A stretch of DNA of 64,000 nucleotides from Mesorhizobium sp. L-8-3 (GCF_016756615.1 NZ_AP023262.1:6511501-6575500); one strand, 5' to 3'; shown: positions 15,667 through 24,847, counted from the first letter of the stretch. The notes: generated from the letters alone by a model not told the origin. Numbers and translations are program-made.

Positions 15667-16475
15667 CAGCGCTCCTGACGTGGTTGGCCGCGGCGGACGC
15701 GGGCATAGGCCTCGAAGCCGCGCGTGCGCGGTGCCTGGGGCGGCGGCGCAGGAGCAGGCCGAGGCTGGACGAAGTGGACGTCGATTCGCCCGACGGTGAC
15801 CGTGACGGGCGGCGCGGGATCATCCTCCGCCGTCCCGATCGGCCGGCCGGGGCGCCGGTCTATCGCTGCCGCCGGTGACGGCAGCTCCGTCGACGGCAGC
15901 TCCGGCGGCGGCTGCGTCGAGCGTGTCGCCGTCATCGGCACCGGCGCTCCGGGCGACGGTGCCGGCTCCTCCACCGCGTTCGGTGCCGATGCCGGTGCCG
16001 GCTGCAACAGTGCGACATCGACGGAATCCCGGTTGGTCGGAGCTGCCGCCGCGTCGGGTCGCGATGGCGCCGGCTCCGAGGCCGGAACGGTCTCCAAACC
16101 GGGATCGGTTTGCGCGGCCGCCGACTGAATCCGGCGAACTGGACGCATCTCCTCCACCTCGACCCGGCCGATGGATGGGCGTGATGCCGCGGTCTGTGCG
16201 CCGGTTGGTCCGACGGCTGCGCTGGCGGGAGGCGGCGCCGGGCGAGCATCGGGCTTGGCCTCCGGTGCGATCGCACCTGTCGCAGGCACGGCCATGAAAG
16301 GGGCTATCCTGTCGGGAACGAAGCCAGCGCCATGGACTTCCTCGCCCCCCGATCCATCGGCAATCTCGGGAGATGTCTCGAATCGAGATAGCGGCCGCGG
16401 CTTCAGCGTGGCAAAGCCCGGAACACCTGCCAGACCCGAGCCGCGTGCGACGAGGCGCTCGACAAAGCCGCTCAT
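15666..16475 (-). CDS. Pro/Ala-rich eCIS protein, unknown function (269 aa)
   Basis: Overlaps the preceding gene's end by four bases and adjoins the DUF4255 gene, so it belongs to the operon. Only the ends look ordered: MSGFVERLVARGSGLAGVPGFATLKPRPLSRFE at the N-terminus and VTVTVGRIDVHFVQPRP with RGFEAYARVRRGQ at the C-terminus. The centre (~60-230) is low-complexity Pro, Ala, Thr, Ser and Glu, probably disordered, a composition suggesting a flexible linker or scaffold. No enzyme motif, signal peptide or membrane span. The short motif VGRIDVHF near the end recurs as VGRVEVEE in the middle, which may be a degenerate repeat. Function unknown. Confidence 0.75.
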   Translation of the reverse strand: MSGFVERLVARGSGLAGVPGFATLKPRPLSRFETSPEIADGSGGEEVHGAGFVPDRIAPFMAVPATGAIAPEAKPDARPAPPPASAAVGPTGAQTAASRPSIGRVEVEEMRPVRRIQSAAAQTDPGLETVPASEPAPSRPDAAAAPTNRDSVDVALLQPAPASAPNAVEEPAPSPGAPVPMTATRSTQPPPELPSTELPSPAAAIDRRPGRPIGTAEDDPAPPVTVTVGRIDVHFVQPRPAPAPPPQAPRTRGFEAYARVRRGQPRQER

Positions 16476-17335
16476 CCCGCCGCCTCCATCTGCGCCGCAA
16501 CCTCGAGATAGCGCATTCGCCGTTCACGCGGCAAAGCCAGGATGTCCGCCTCGCTCCAGTGGTAGCTGCGCGCCATACGGTATACGTCGCCGAAGATACC
16601 CGACGACCGGGCAAGACTGGCATGAAGGATGGTAAAGCCGTCGAGCATCGCCTGGATCTCGATGCCGCAGCTCGGGCAGGCGATCCCGGTAGTCGTTTCG
16701 GCGGAAGGATCGAGATGATGGAAGGCGTCGGAAAGCGGGATCTCGAAGGCGGCGGGCAGATCGGCCGGCGAGACCGGCGCCCCCGACGGATCCGCGATCT
16801 CCAGCGCGCAACCGATGACGAGTGCCCGTGCAGCGGCGGCTCGATCGTGCAAGCGGGCGGCTCTTTCCTGGTCGCGCCCCGAGGGAAGCCTGAAGCGGAC
16901 GCGCCATTGGCCTCCGGGCGCGACGAGGCGGACTTCTTGCTCGCCGTCGCGGTTTGCGTCCGGGCGTTCTGCGACGATGTCGTCCAGGGACACCGGAACC
17001 TCCGCGACCGCGCCGCATCCTTCCCTCGGACATGTCGCGACGAGATCGAGCTGCGGGCCGAGGGTCAGGCGGCAGAGATTGAGCAGGAGCCGTTCGCGAT
17101 CACCGATGACGAGTTCGGCCACCATCTCCGGCGTGACCTGCCCAACGGGGCCGATCCGCGTCGTCACGGCGGCGAGCAGGGCCGTCGTGCATTCGGCGGG
17201 TGTGAGACGCCCGGGACACTCGGAGATCAGGGCCTCCTCATGGCCGGTCAGGCCGCGCAGTTCCGCGTCGAACGCCCGCACGCCTGCTGCCCGGAGACCA
17301 TGCGACAAGAAGATCGTGGCCCTGTCCGACATCAT
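16472..17335 (-). CDS. T4 gp26-like baseplate protein with Cys4 zinc site
   Basis: 287 residues. N-terminal helix-rich segment (GLTGHEEALISECPGRLTPAECTTALLAAVTTRIG, then LVIGDRERLLLNLCRLTLG) is characteristic of the T4-type baseplate protein family found in eCIS and phage tails. Two Cys pairs, C102/C107 (CPREGC) and C220/C223 (CPSC), flank a beta-rich insert and very probably bind one structural zinc. The C-terminus SYHWSEADILALPRERRMRYLEVAAQ (W.E.DIL.LP..RR..YL) is the other conserved motif of the family. It lies between tube and wedge/terminator genes, 29 bases after the tube stop. Role: baseplate or tail assembly. Confidence 0.83.
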   Translation of the reverse strand: MMSDRATIFLSHGLRAAGVRAFDAELRGLTGHEEALISECPGRLTPAECTTALLAAVTTRIGPVGQVTPEMVAELVIGDRERLLLNLCRLTLGPQLDLVATCPREGCGAVAEVPVSLDDIVAERPDANRDGEQEVRLVAPGGQWRVRFRLPSGRDQERAARLHDRAAAARALVIGCALEIADPSGAPVSPADLPAAFEIPLSDAFHHLDPSAETTTGIACPSCGIEIQAMLDGFTILHASLARSSGIFGDVYRMARSYHWSEADILALPRERRMRYLEVAAQMEAAG

Positions 17336-17364
17336 CGCCCTTCATCCCGATCATGCGGCGATCG

Positions 17365-17889
17365 TCATGCCGGAACGACGAAGCTCGGCTCCGAAGGCTC
17401 GGTCACCGAGACGTCGCGCTGCCAGCCTTCATTCTCGAGCTTGATGGTCTGGATCGCCACGGCATTGGCGTTTGCGTCTAGGTCCGGCAGAGCCTGGTAT
17501 TCCGAAACCCAGCATCGAAACACCTGGTACGACAGCACCTTCTGTCCTGCCTCGTTGAAGACGTCGATGATGACGTCCTTGCGGAAGTCGGCAAGCGATA
17601 CTTCGGAGCCCAGGCCGGCCCCGAAATTCCACACCTTGTTGGCCCATTGCTCGAATTCGAGATCGTGGGTGACGCCGCGCTCGAGCATGATCGCTTCGTA
17701 TTTGGTCCGTCCCGGAGACTTGCGGCCGGTCGAAGGGTCGCCGCCTTCGCGGTGCTCGACGACTTCGGTGGTGCGCTTCAGTGCTCCGACCTTGCTGATG
17801 CCCGCAACGTAGCGGCCGTCCCACTTCACCCGGAACTTGAAGTTCTTGTAAGGGTCGAAACGGCGGGGATTGGTTGTGAAGGACGCCAT
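17365..17889 (-). CDS. eCIS inner tube protein (gp19-like)
   Basis: 174 residues, a single gene where Afp/Pvc often have two paralogues. FDPYKNFKFRVKWDGRYVAGISKVGALKRTTEVVEHREGGDPS followed by SPGRTKYEAIMLERGVTHDLEFEQWANKVWNF is the classic T4-gp19-like tube signature (Y.NFKF.V.., then P....Y..I.LERG.T.D..F..W). Hexameric rings of this protein form the inner tube that carries the cargo. It starts 12 bases after the sheath stop, so expression is coupled to the sheath. The C-terminal tail SVTEPSEPSFVVPA is longer than the core fold needs. Confidence 0.95.
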   Translation of the reverse strand: MASFTTNPRRFDPYKNFKFRVKWDGRYVAGISKVGALKRTTEVVEHREGGDPSTGRKSPGRTKYEAIMLERGVTHDLEFEQWANKVWNFGAGLGSEVSLADFRKDVIIDVFNEAGQKVLSYQVFRCWVSEYQALPDLDANANAVAIQTIKLENEGWQRDVSVTEPSEPSFVVPA

Positions 17890-17901
17890 GACCTTTCCTC
17901 C

Positions 17902-19932
17902 TTACTCTACCGTCTGCCGGGCGATCTGCTGGATCTTGATGATGACGAACTCGGCGGGCTTCAGCGGCGCAAACCCGACCTCGATATTGACGATGCCGAG
18001 GTCTATGTCGGTCTGCGTCGTGGTCTCGCCGTCGCATTTCACGAAATAGGCCTCGCGCGGCGTCGTGCCCTGGAAGGCGCCCTTGCGGAAGAGATCGTGC
18101 ATGAAGGCACCGACATTCAGCCGGATCTGCGCCCAGAGCGGCTCGTCGTTGGGTTCGAACACCACCCATTTGGTGCCGCGGTAGAGGCTTTCCTCAATGA
18201 ACAGCGTCGTGCGCCGGACGGGCACGTATTTCCAGTCCGAGGCGATGACATCCGCCCCTTCCAGCGTGCGGGCGCCCCAGCAGATGTTGCTGTAGACGGG
18301 GAAATTGCGCAGGCAGTTTACGCCGAGCGGGTTGAGCGTCCCGTTCTCCAGATCGGTCAGGAGATAGCCCAGGCTCTCCACATTGCGCAGCCTCGCATCG
18401 GTCCCTGCCGGCGCCTTCCAGACGCCGCGCTGGGAGTCCGTGCGTGCCCAGAGGCCACCGACGGTACCGCTCGCGCCGATCGAGCGTGGCCGGTTGCCGT
18501 TCAGCGGATCGAGTACGTTGGTGCGGGGGAAATAGACGGCGGCGTTGGGATGGCGCAGGCTCTCGTTCTCGGTCAGCCAGGTATGCATCTGATCCAGCCG
18601 CCGGACAGCATCCGGGATGTCTACGATCAGCATGGCGCGACGGCTCTCGACATAGGCTTCCGCCGCGGCATAGAGCGTCTGGCTCTGGTCCGGGGCCAGA
18701 AACGTGGCTTCGGGTATGGACAGGATGTTGAAGAGATCGACGTCTTCCAGCGCGAAGATGCCGGTGCGGGCCGCCGCCGAGCCCTGGAAGAAGGCAAGGG
18801 GGATCGGCCGGAACGTCGTGCCGGCCGCTGCCGGCGTGCCGTCATGGCCGTCGGCCAAGGCGAATTGCTGCGCGTTCTCCAGGGCACCGTTGGCGTTGGA
18901 GAGATTGATGGTGTCGGCTCCGGCCCCGGTAAGAGCGATCTGCAGCGTCGGGTCGAAGGGCCGTGCCGCGCGCCCCAGCTGGACGTGGAAGCGTGAGGCA
19001 TTGTTTGCCGTGCTGTTGCCGACGAGCGTGACGGTCGCCCCGCTCAGGAGCGGCTTCAGATTGTTGGGCACCGTCGCGTCGCTGGCGGCACGGCGTACGG
19101 CATCCTGCACGAAGGGCAGAAGCGCGGCATAGGTCGTGGGTGCGGCAGCCCCGCCATAGTCGATGGTGCCGGCGATTGCGCCGCTGCCTATATCGACGCC
19201 GAAGGCACTGCCGTCGGCGGGGATCGTCGCGGGAATCGGCAGCAGGTCGCCGAGCGTACCGCCGACGGCCGGCCTGAAGTCCGCCACGAAGGGAGCCGGC
19301 AGGGCCGAGCCAAGCTCGATCTGCACCAGCCGCGATCCCTGGTTCACGACCTCGATGGCGTTGTTGACCGTGTCCGGTTCCAAGGTGAGATTGCGAAACG
19401 TCTCGGTCTGCAGGACCACAGTGCGGTCACCGTCGATCCGCACCTCGCTGATTGTCAGGTTGAACTGCGCAAGCGGGTCCGCAGTGCCGTAGTCGACATC
19501 GACGCGCAGGAAGTTGCCCCAGGCGCCGGGATTTTCGGCGCTCTCGCCCCGGATGCGGCGACCGGCCGTGACGTTCAGTATCGCCGTTCCGCCGCCGGGA
19601 TCCTGCGTGAGCGTGACCGTGGCCGATCTGGCGTTCGTCGGCGGGGCAGCGCCGGCCCCGGTGACCGTGTCGGCCACCCTGACCACCCATGCCTCGGTGC
19701 CGCCATTGAGAAAGAACTGCTGGATCGCGTAGGAGGTCTCGCTGTTGCGGTCGAGCCCGCCATATTCGCGCTCGAAATCGGCGATGCTCAGCAGTTGCAC
19801 GGCTTCGTCGAGCAGGCCCTTCCGAAACGAGCCGACAAAAGCGGCGATCGACGTCGCCACCGCCGCGACGGGTCTTACGCCGCTCGGGATTTCTTCGATG
19901 TAGACACCGGGATAAGTCGGATGAACAGGCAT
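17902..19932 (-). CDS. eCIS contractile sheath protein (676 aa)
   Basis: First gene of the injection-system operon. The N-terminus PTYPGVYIEEIPSGVRPVAAVATSIAAFVGSFRKG is the phage tail sheath hallmark (PGVY.EE...G.RPI.GV.TSIAAFVG), continuing to FFLNGGTEAWVVRV. The C-terminal domain (NIEVGFAPLKPAEFVIIKIQQIA, preceded by RTTLFIEESLYRGTKWVVFEPNDEPLWAQIR) is the conserved handshake domain that interlocks subunits. A large variable middle region (~100-430) with Ala/Gly/Thr-rich strands forms the outer surface. A GGAGGA ribosome site precedes the ATG. Only one sheath gene is present, as in compact eCIS; the contractile function is well established for the family. Confidence 0.96.
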   Translation of the reverse strand: MPVHPTYPGVYIEEIPSGVRPVAAVATSIAAFVGSFRKGLLDEAVQLLSIADFEREYGGLDRNSETSYAIQQFFLNGGTEAWVVRVADTVTGAGAAPPTNARSATVTLTQDPGGGTAILNVTAGRRIRGESAENPGAWGNFLRVDVDYGTADPLAQFNLTISEVRIDGDRTVVLQTETFRNLTLEPDTVNNAIEVVNQGSRLVQIELGSALPAPFVADFRPAVGGTLGDLLPIPATIPADGSAFGVDIGSGAIAGTIDYGGAAAPTTYAALLPFVQDAVRRAASDATVPNNLKPLLSGATVTLVGNSTANNASRFHVQLGRAARPFDPTLQIALTGAGADTINLSNANGALENAQQFALADGHDGTPAAAGTTFRPIPLAFFQGSAAARTGIFALEDVDLFNILSIPEATFLAPDQSQTLYAAAEAYVESRRAMLIVDIPDAVRRLDQMHTWLTENESLRHPNAAVYFPRTNVLDPLNGNRPRSIGASGTVGGLWARTDSQRGVWKAPAGTDARLRNVESLGYLLTDLENGTLNPLGVNCLRNFPVYSNICWGARTLEGADVIASDWKYVPVRRTTLFIEESLYRGTKWVVFEPNDEPLWAQIRLNVGAFMHDLFRKGAFQGTTPREAYFVKCDGETTTQTDIDLGIVNIEVGFAPLKPAEFVIIKIQQIARQTVE

Positions 19933-20372
19933 GACATCCTCCGCCAGCCGAGGGTTGCCATCCGCCTGCGCTCGAATGAACGACGTATAGCTGCGCCCCC
20001 CGTTACAGTGCGCAGGGTACCAAAATACTTGTCTTTCGACTTTTCGCTTGAAGCCCGCACGATATCTTACACGCGCAAGTCAAATTGTCCAGCTTCCAAT
20101 CTCTTGCAAAGGTGGGAAATCTTCAGAAGAGTACATTTGCCGGATAGGTATCCCTAGCCGAAACTGGCGGCCTGACTTGGCCGACGCCCCCATTTTCCAG
20201 GCAACAGCAAAAAGACCGGCACTACAGTCGAGTTCACCTCGATCAATTGGCATCCACCCTTTGAAGAGGTCAGGAAGCTTCAGCGCCAGATGATAGGCGC
20301 CGCGACCGTCGGCCCTCATCGGCGCGGTCTACCAAGATGCTTCGGACCGGTTCGCGCGGCCCAATGCATCAA
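19933..20372. promoter_or_regulatory. 440-base intergenic region upstream of the eCIS operon
   Basis: Lies between the sheath start and the 3' end of rhaI, both on the minus strand, so it must contain the eCIS promoter unless rhaI transcripts read through. It is locally AT-rich around 20010-20110. On the minus strand 20080-20319 is a 79-codon open frame without a clear ribosome site. Its segment AYHLALKLPDLFKGWMPI resembles the region just after the nucleophile elbow of alpha/beta-hydrolase esterases, so it may be a relic of such a gene; the serine itself is not preserved. No clear promoter hexamers or terminator could be assigned. Confidence 0.4.
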
Positions 20373-21665
20373 TCAGACGATCCCGCCGCCTCCCGCCGCA
20401 ACGGTTGGCCGTTCTGCGGTCACCTTGGCGCGATAGCCGGCGGCGCGATAGGCGGCGACGGGATCGACGGCGCCGCCCCTTTCCCGGCGTACCATGGCGA
20501 GGATCGGCTCCACGTCGGTGCGAAAGGCCGCCTTCAGCGTCTGTGCGGCCATCAGCGCATCGTTCTCTTCCTGATAGCCTTCCAATGCCGGCCTGTCGAC
20601 CAGAAGCGCCTGCGCATAGGCCCGCTGCACCTCTATCGCCGACAGCATCAGGCTTTCGATCGGATCGGTGACGTTATGGCTTTGATCAAGCATATGGGCG
20701 GGATCGAAACCCTTTGCTCCCGACAATTCGGCATCGACCAGTTCGTTGAAGACGAGGAAGAGCCGGTACGGATCGATCGACCCTGCGTCGAGGTCGTCGT
20801 CGCCATATTTCGAGTCGTTGAAATGGAAGCCGCCGAGCTTGCCGACCTGGATCAGCCGCGACACGATCATTTCGATGTTCACATTGGGCGCGTGGTGGCC
20901 GAGGTCGACCAGACAATAGGCCTTCGGCCCCAGCTCCTGGGCAATCAGATAATTCGTTCCCCAGTCCTGCACGACGGTCGAATAGAAGGCCGGCTCGTAC
21001 ATCTTGTGTTCGGTGAAGAGCCGCCAGTCGTCCGGAAGGACGGCGTAGATTTCCTGCATGGCGTCGAGATAGCGGCGAAACGCCTTGGCGAAATTCACCT
21101 GGCCCGGAAAATTCGAACCGTCGCCGATCCACACCGTCAGCGCCCTGGAACCGATGCCCTTGCCGATCTCGATGCATTCGATGTTATGCTCGATCGCCTG
21201 CCTGCGCACGGCGGCGTCGGCATGGCTCAGCGAACCGAATTTGTAGGAAAGCCTCTGGTCCCTTGCGTCGGAGAAGGTGTTCGAGTTCATCGCGTCGAAG
21301 GCAAGGCCGAAGCGCGACGCGGCCTGTTTCAGTCGCCCCGGATCGGCCTTGTCCCAGGGGATGTGCAGTGACACTCTCGGTGTCGCCTGCGTCAGCTGCG
21401 CGATGACCGCGCAGTCCTCGATCTTGTCGAAGATATCGCGCGGTTCTCCACCGCCGGGGAAACGCGCAAAACGCGTCCCGCCGGTCCCCACTCCCCAGGA
21501 CGGTATCGCGACGGCGAATTCGGCGACCTTCTTCTTGATGTTGTCGATCTGGATGCCGCGACGGGAAAGTTGCTCGCCAAGCGCTTCATAGTCCCGTTTC
21601 AGACCTGCTTCACGGGACGCGTTTTCTGTCGCCACGACGTCAGCGGAGATAAGTTGCTCCGGCAT
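20373..21665 (-). CDS. rhaI: L-rhamnose isomerase, rhizobial type
   Basis: 430 residues. Converts L-rhamnose to L-rhamnulose in the cytoplasm. The family of TIM-barrel sugar isomerases found in rhizobial rhamnose operons is recognised by AVAIPSWGVGTGGTRFARFPGGGEPR, then RVSLHIPWDKAD, FDAMNSNTFSD, ALTVWIGDGSNFPGQ, LFTEHKMYEPAFYSTVVQDWGT, LVDLGHHAPNVNIE and GGFHFNDSKYGDDDLDAGS, which together carry the metal ligands (E, D, H, D). It lies 90 bases downstream of rhaD on the same strand and is probably cotranscribed with it from the divergent rhaD/rhaR promoter region. Length is normal. Confidence 0.95.
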   Translation of the reverse strand: MPEQLISADVVATENASREAGLKRDYEALGEQLSRRGIQIDNIKKKVAEFAVAIPSWGVGTGGTRFARFPGGGEPRDIFDKIEDCAVIAQLTQATPRVSLHIPWDKADPGRLKQAASRFGLAFDAMNSNTFSDARDQRLSYKFGSLSHADAAVRRQAIEHNIECIEIGKGIGSRALTVWIGDGSNFPGQVNFAKAFRRYLDAMQEIYAVLPDDWRLFTEHKMYEPAFYSTVVQDWGTNYLIAQELGPKAYCLVDLGHHAPNVNIEMIVSRLIQVGKLGGFHFNDSKYGDDDLDAGSIDPYRLFLVFNELVDAELSGAKGFDPAHMLDQSHNVTDPIESLMLSAIEVQRAYAQALLVDRPALEGYQEENDALMAAQTLKAAFRTDVEPILAMVRRERGGAVDPVAAYRAAGYRAKVTAERPTVAAGGGGIV

Positions 21666-21755
21666 TGATATCCTCCCAATCGATCACCGCGCCATCGATC
21701 ACCGAAGCCTCCTGTCCGGCTGCGTTACTCCCTACGCAACGACGGAGGGCCGACA

Positions 21756-23858
21756 CTATCGCGGAAAGCTCTGCGCGTTGCCGGCATCGACATTGATGAT
21801 GTTGCCGGTCGACTTGGCCGACAACTCCGATGCGAAGAAATACACGGCCTCGGCGATGTCCTCCGGAAACACCGATCGCTTGAGCATGGATCGCGAACGA
21901 TAGTGCTCTTCCAGTTCGTCGGTCGACAGCTTATAGGCTGCCGCCCGCTGTTCCTTCCATTCGCCGCTCCAGATCTTCGATCCCCGCAGGACCGCGTCGG
22001 GATTGACGACATTCACCCGGATCTGCGCTTCCGCGCCCTCCAGCGCGAGGCAGCGGGCAAGATGGATTTCGGCGGCTTTCGCCGTGCAATAGGCAGCAGC
22101 ATTCGGCGAGGCGGCGAGCCCGTTCTTCGAGGCGACGAATACAACCTTGCCGCCAATACCCTGCGCGCGAAACAGCTTGAACGCTTCGCGGCTGACCAGG
22201 AAATAGCCCGTCGACAGGATGTCCATGTTCTTGTTCCAGAGCGCGAGCGTCGTCTCCTCGACCGGCGCGGACGAGGCGAGGCCGGCATTGGAGACCAGGA
22301 TGTCGACGCCGCCGAATTCCACCGCCGTCTCCGCGAAGCCGGCGATGACGGCAGCCTCGTCGGTCACATCGACCCTTGCTGCGCGGACAAAATCCTTGCC
22401 TGCCTTCTCGCCAAGCTCAGCCACCACTGCGTTCAGTGCCGCTTCGTCGATGTCGGCGAGCACCACGCAGGCACCGTCCGCAAGCAGGCGCGCAGCACTT
22501 GCCCTGCCGATACCGCCGGCGCCGCCCGTTACCAGCGCGACCTGTCCGGCGAGCGGTTTCGGTTTCGGCAGGCGCTGAAGTTTCGCTTCCTCGAGCTGCC
22601 AGTATTCGATGCCGAATGCTTCCCTTTCGGGCAAGCCCATATAGGCCGATACCGTGGAGGCCCCGCGCATCACGTTGATGGCGTTGACATAGAACTCCCC
22701 TGATATGCGCGCCGTCGCCTTGTCCCTGGCGAAGGTGATCATGCCGACGCCGGGCACGAGATAGACGACGGCGTTCGGGTCGCGCATGTCAGGCGAGTTC
22801 GCCATTTTACACCGCTGGTAGTAGGCCGCGTGACCCTGGCGATAGGCTTCGACCGCCTGAGGCAGTGCCGCCAGCGTCTTGTCGAGGTCAGGTTCTTCCG
22901 GATCGAATTCGATGACCAGCGGGCTGATCTTGGTGCGCAGGAAGTGGTCGGGACAACTGGTGCCCAAAGCCGCAAGCTTGCGCAGATCCTTCGATCCGAC
23001 GAATTCGAGCACGGCCTCCTGGTCATCGAAATGCCCGACCTTGTGTCCCGACGCGGATATCATGCCGCGGATCGCCGGCATCAGTTTCGCCCCGACGGCG
23101 CGGCGCTCGTCCGCCGCCAGCGACCTCACCGCTGCGCCGCCAAAAATCGGCTTGCCGCGGGTCTCGGCCTCGAACCACTCGATCGCGCGGTTGATGATAC
23201 GGATCGTCGTTTCGTAGCAATCTTTGGCGCTGTCCGCCCAGGTGAACAGCCCATGGCTCGCTAGTACGACGCCGACGGCGTCGGGATTTTCACGAGCGAA
23301 CTTCTCCAGCCAGAGCCCGAGCTCGAAGCCCGGGCGTTTCCATGGCAACCAGCCGATCTCCCCACCATAGATCGTCTGCGTCAATTCCTTGCTGTTCGCG
23401 GAGGCCGCAATGGCGATGACGGCATCGGGATGCATGTGGTCGACATGCTTCTTCGGCACATAGGCATGCAGCGGCGTGTCGATCGAGGCCGCGCGCGGAT
23501 TGAGATTGAAGGTGCAATGCGGCAGATAGCCGACCATCTCGTCTTCATGCTCGACGCCGCGATAGAGCTTCTTCAAGGCCTCGAGCTTGTTCATGTAGAG
23601 CGTGGCGAAACCGTCAAGCTTGATCGTGCCGACATCGCCGCCCGAACCCTTGACCCACAGAACCTCGACCGCCTCACCGGTCAGCGGGTCACGCTCCACC
23701 GCTTTCGCCGACGTGTTGCCGCCGCCGTAATTGGTGATCCGCTTGTCCGAACCGAGCAGGTTGGAACGGTAGAGCAGCCGCTCGGCTTCCGTCATCGAAG
23801 CGGCTTTCTCGTCATCCCAGAGGTTGACGAGTCGCGAGGCGGTTCGCTGTTCAGGCAT
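21756..23858 (-). CDS. rhaD: bifunctional rhamnulose-1-phosphate aldolase / lactaldehyde dehydrogenase (RhaD type)
   Basis: 700 residues from the ATG at 23858, about ten bases after a GGGAGGA site; an ATG three codons earlier almost touches that site and is less likely. Residues ~1-400 are a class II aldolase: NLLGSDKRITNYGGGNTSAK, HVDHMHPDAVIAIAAS, and ASHGLFTWADSAKDCYE supply the Zn histidines and catalytic Glu. Residues ~425-700 are a short-chain dehydrogenase: VALVTGGAGGIGRASAARLL, LVSNAG, and YCTAKAAEIHLARCLALEG (YxxxK). The fusion is the standard form in rhizobia: it cleaves rhamnulose-1-phosphate to dihydroxyacetone phosphate and L-lactaldehyde and then oxidises or reduces lactaldehyde. 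Divergent from rhaR. Confidence 0.94.
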   Translation of the reverse strand: MPEQRTASRLVNLWDDEKAASMTEAERLLYRSNLLGSDKRITNYGGGNTSAKAVERDPLTGEAVEVLWVKGSGGDVGTIKLDGFATLYMNKLEALKKLYRGVEHEDEMVGYLPHCTFNLNPRAASIDTPLHAYVPKKHVDHMHPDAVIAIAASANSKELTQTIYGGEIGWLPWKRPGFELGLWLEKFARENPDAVGVVLASHGLFTWADSAKDCYETTIRIINRAIEWFEAETRGKPIFGGAAVRSLAADERRAVGAKLMPAIRGMISASGHKVGHFDDQEAVLEFVGSKDLRKLAALGTSCPDHFLRTKISPLVIEFDPEEPDLDKTLAALPQAVEAYRQGHAAYYQRCKMANSPDMRDPNAVVYLVPGVGMITFARDKATARISGEFYVNAINVMRGASTVSAYMGLPEREAFGIEYWQLEEAKLQRLPKPKPLAGQVALVTGGAGGIGRASAARLLADGACVVLADIDEAALNAVVAELGEKAGKDFVRAARVDVTDEAAVIAGFAETAVEFGGVDILVSNAGLASSAPVEETTLALWNKNMDILSTGYFLVSREAFKLFRAQGIGGKVVFVASKNGLAASPNAAAYCTAKAAEIHLARCLALEGAEAQIRVNVVNPDAVLRGSKIWSGEWKEQRAAAYKLSTDELEEHYRSRSMLKRSVFPEDIAEAVYFFASELSAKSTGNIINVDAGNAQSFPR

Positions 23859-24040
23859 GACAGGCATTCCTCCCGACCGATGGCCGCACCCTTGTTGGAG
23901 CCAAATTCGCACGCCGATCTTTCAAATGTCAATCAGCAACGATCACTATCGATCATCTTGCACCGCACAATTGAAATTTGTGATCGGACTTGATTGACAA
24001 TGTACGGAACCGCTGCCTAGATTGCCTGGTTGGAGGAGCA
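23859..24040. promoter_or_regulatory. divergent rhaD / rhaR control region
   Basis: 182 bases between the two ATGs. Visible elements: an inverted pair CGATCAC (23940-23946) and GTGATCG (23980-23986), a candidate DeoR-type operator; and, on the plus strand, TTGACA at 23994-23999 followed after 17 bases by CTAGAT (24017-24022), a fair sigma-70 type promoter for rhaR. The GGAGGA ribosome site at 24032-24037 fixes the rhaR start at 24041. The predicted leader would be very short. The rhaD promoter on the other strand was not resolved. Confidence 0.5.
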
Positions 24041-24847
24041 ATGCACGAAAAAGAGCGCCACCGCATCATTCTGTCGGCCGTCCAGGAAAAACCTGTGGTG
24101 ACGGTCGCGGAACTGGTTGCACTCACGGATTCCTCCGAGGCCACGATCCGGCGCGATATCGCCGCGCTCCATCTTCAGAAGCGGCTGCGCCGCGTGCGCG
24201 GCGGCGCGGAGGCCCTCACCCCGCCCCAGTTCATGGGCATTGCCGGTCGCCCTTACAGCGTCAACGAAACGCTTCACCAGGCCGAGAAGCGCGCCATCGC
24301 CAAGGAAGCCGTCGAACTGTGCAGGGACGGCGAGTCCATCATCATCAATGGCGGCACGACGACGTTTCAGATGGTGCATTTCCTCGCCAACCGGCGCATG
24401 ACGATCTTCACCAACTCCTTTCCGATCGCTGATCATCTGCTGAGGCACTCGAAGAACACCGTCATGGTGTCGGGCGGCGTCATCTATCGCGAGCAGAACG
24501 TCATCCTCTCGCCGTTCGAAAACGACGTGACGCGCAATTTCTACGCCAAACGAATGTTCATGGGTGCGCAGGGTCTCGGTCCGCAGGGCCTCATGGAAGG
24601 CGATCCGCTGCTGATCCAGGCGGAACAGAAGCTCATCGACCAGGCCGACGAGTTGGTCGTGCTGATCGATTCATCCAAGTTTCGGCAACGTTCCAGCCTC
24701 ATTCTGTGCGGGCTGTCGCGTATCGCGACGGTGGTCACGGACCCTCGCCTCGAGGACCGTGATGCGAAGATGCTCGAGGAGGCGGGCGTGAAACTGGTTG
24801 TCGCGACGTCAGCGGCCACGCAGGATCAGCAGGCCCGGCATGGCTGA
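24041..24847 (+). CDS. rhaR: DeoR-family transcriptional regulator of rhamnose catabolism
   Basis: 268 residues from MHEKERHRIILSA; GGAGGA is 4 bases upstream, and an earlier in-frame ATG lacks such a site. The N-terminal winged helix (VVTVAELVALTDSSEATIRRDIAALHLQKRLRRVRGGAE) is the standard DeoR DNA-binding helix-turn-helix. The C-terminal domain (GESIIINGGTTTFQMVHFL, TIFTNSFPIADHLL, VSGGVIYREQ, RMFMGAQGLG, VVLIDSSKF) is the DeoR sugar-phosphate sensor. In rhizobia RhaR is a repressor of the rha operons; the effector is probably a phosphorylated intermediate. First gene of rhaR-S-T-P-Q-K and divergent from rhaD-I. Confidence 0.92.
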   Translation: MHEKERHRIILSAVQEKPVVTVAELVALTDSSEATIRRDIAALHLQKRLRRVRGGAEALTPPQFMGIAGRPYSVNETLHQAEKRAIAKEAVELCRDGESIIINGGTTTFQMVHFLANRRMTIFTNSFPIADHLLRHSKNTVMVSGGVIYREQNVILSPFENDVTRNFYAKRMFMGAQGLGPQGLMEGDPLLIQAEQKLIDQADELVVLIDSSKFRQRSSLILCGLSRIATVVTDPRLEDRDAKMLEEAGVKLVVATSAATQDQQARHG

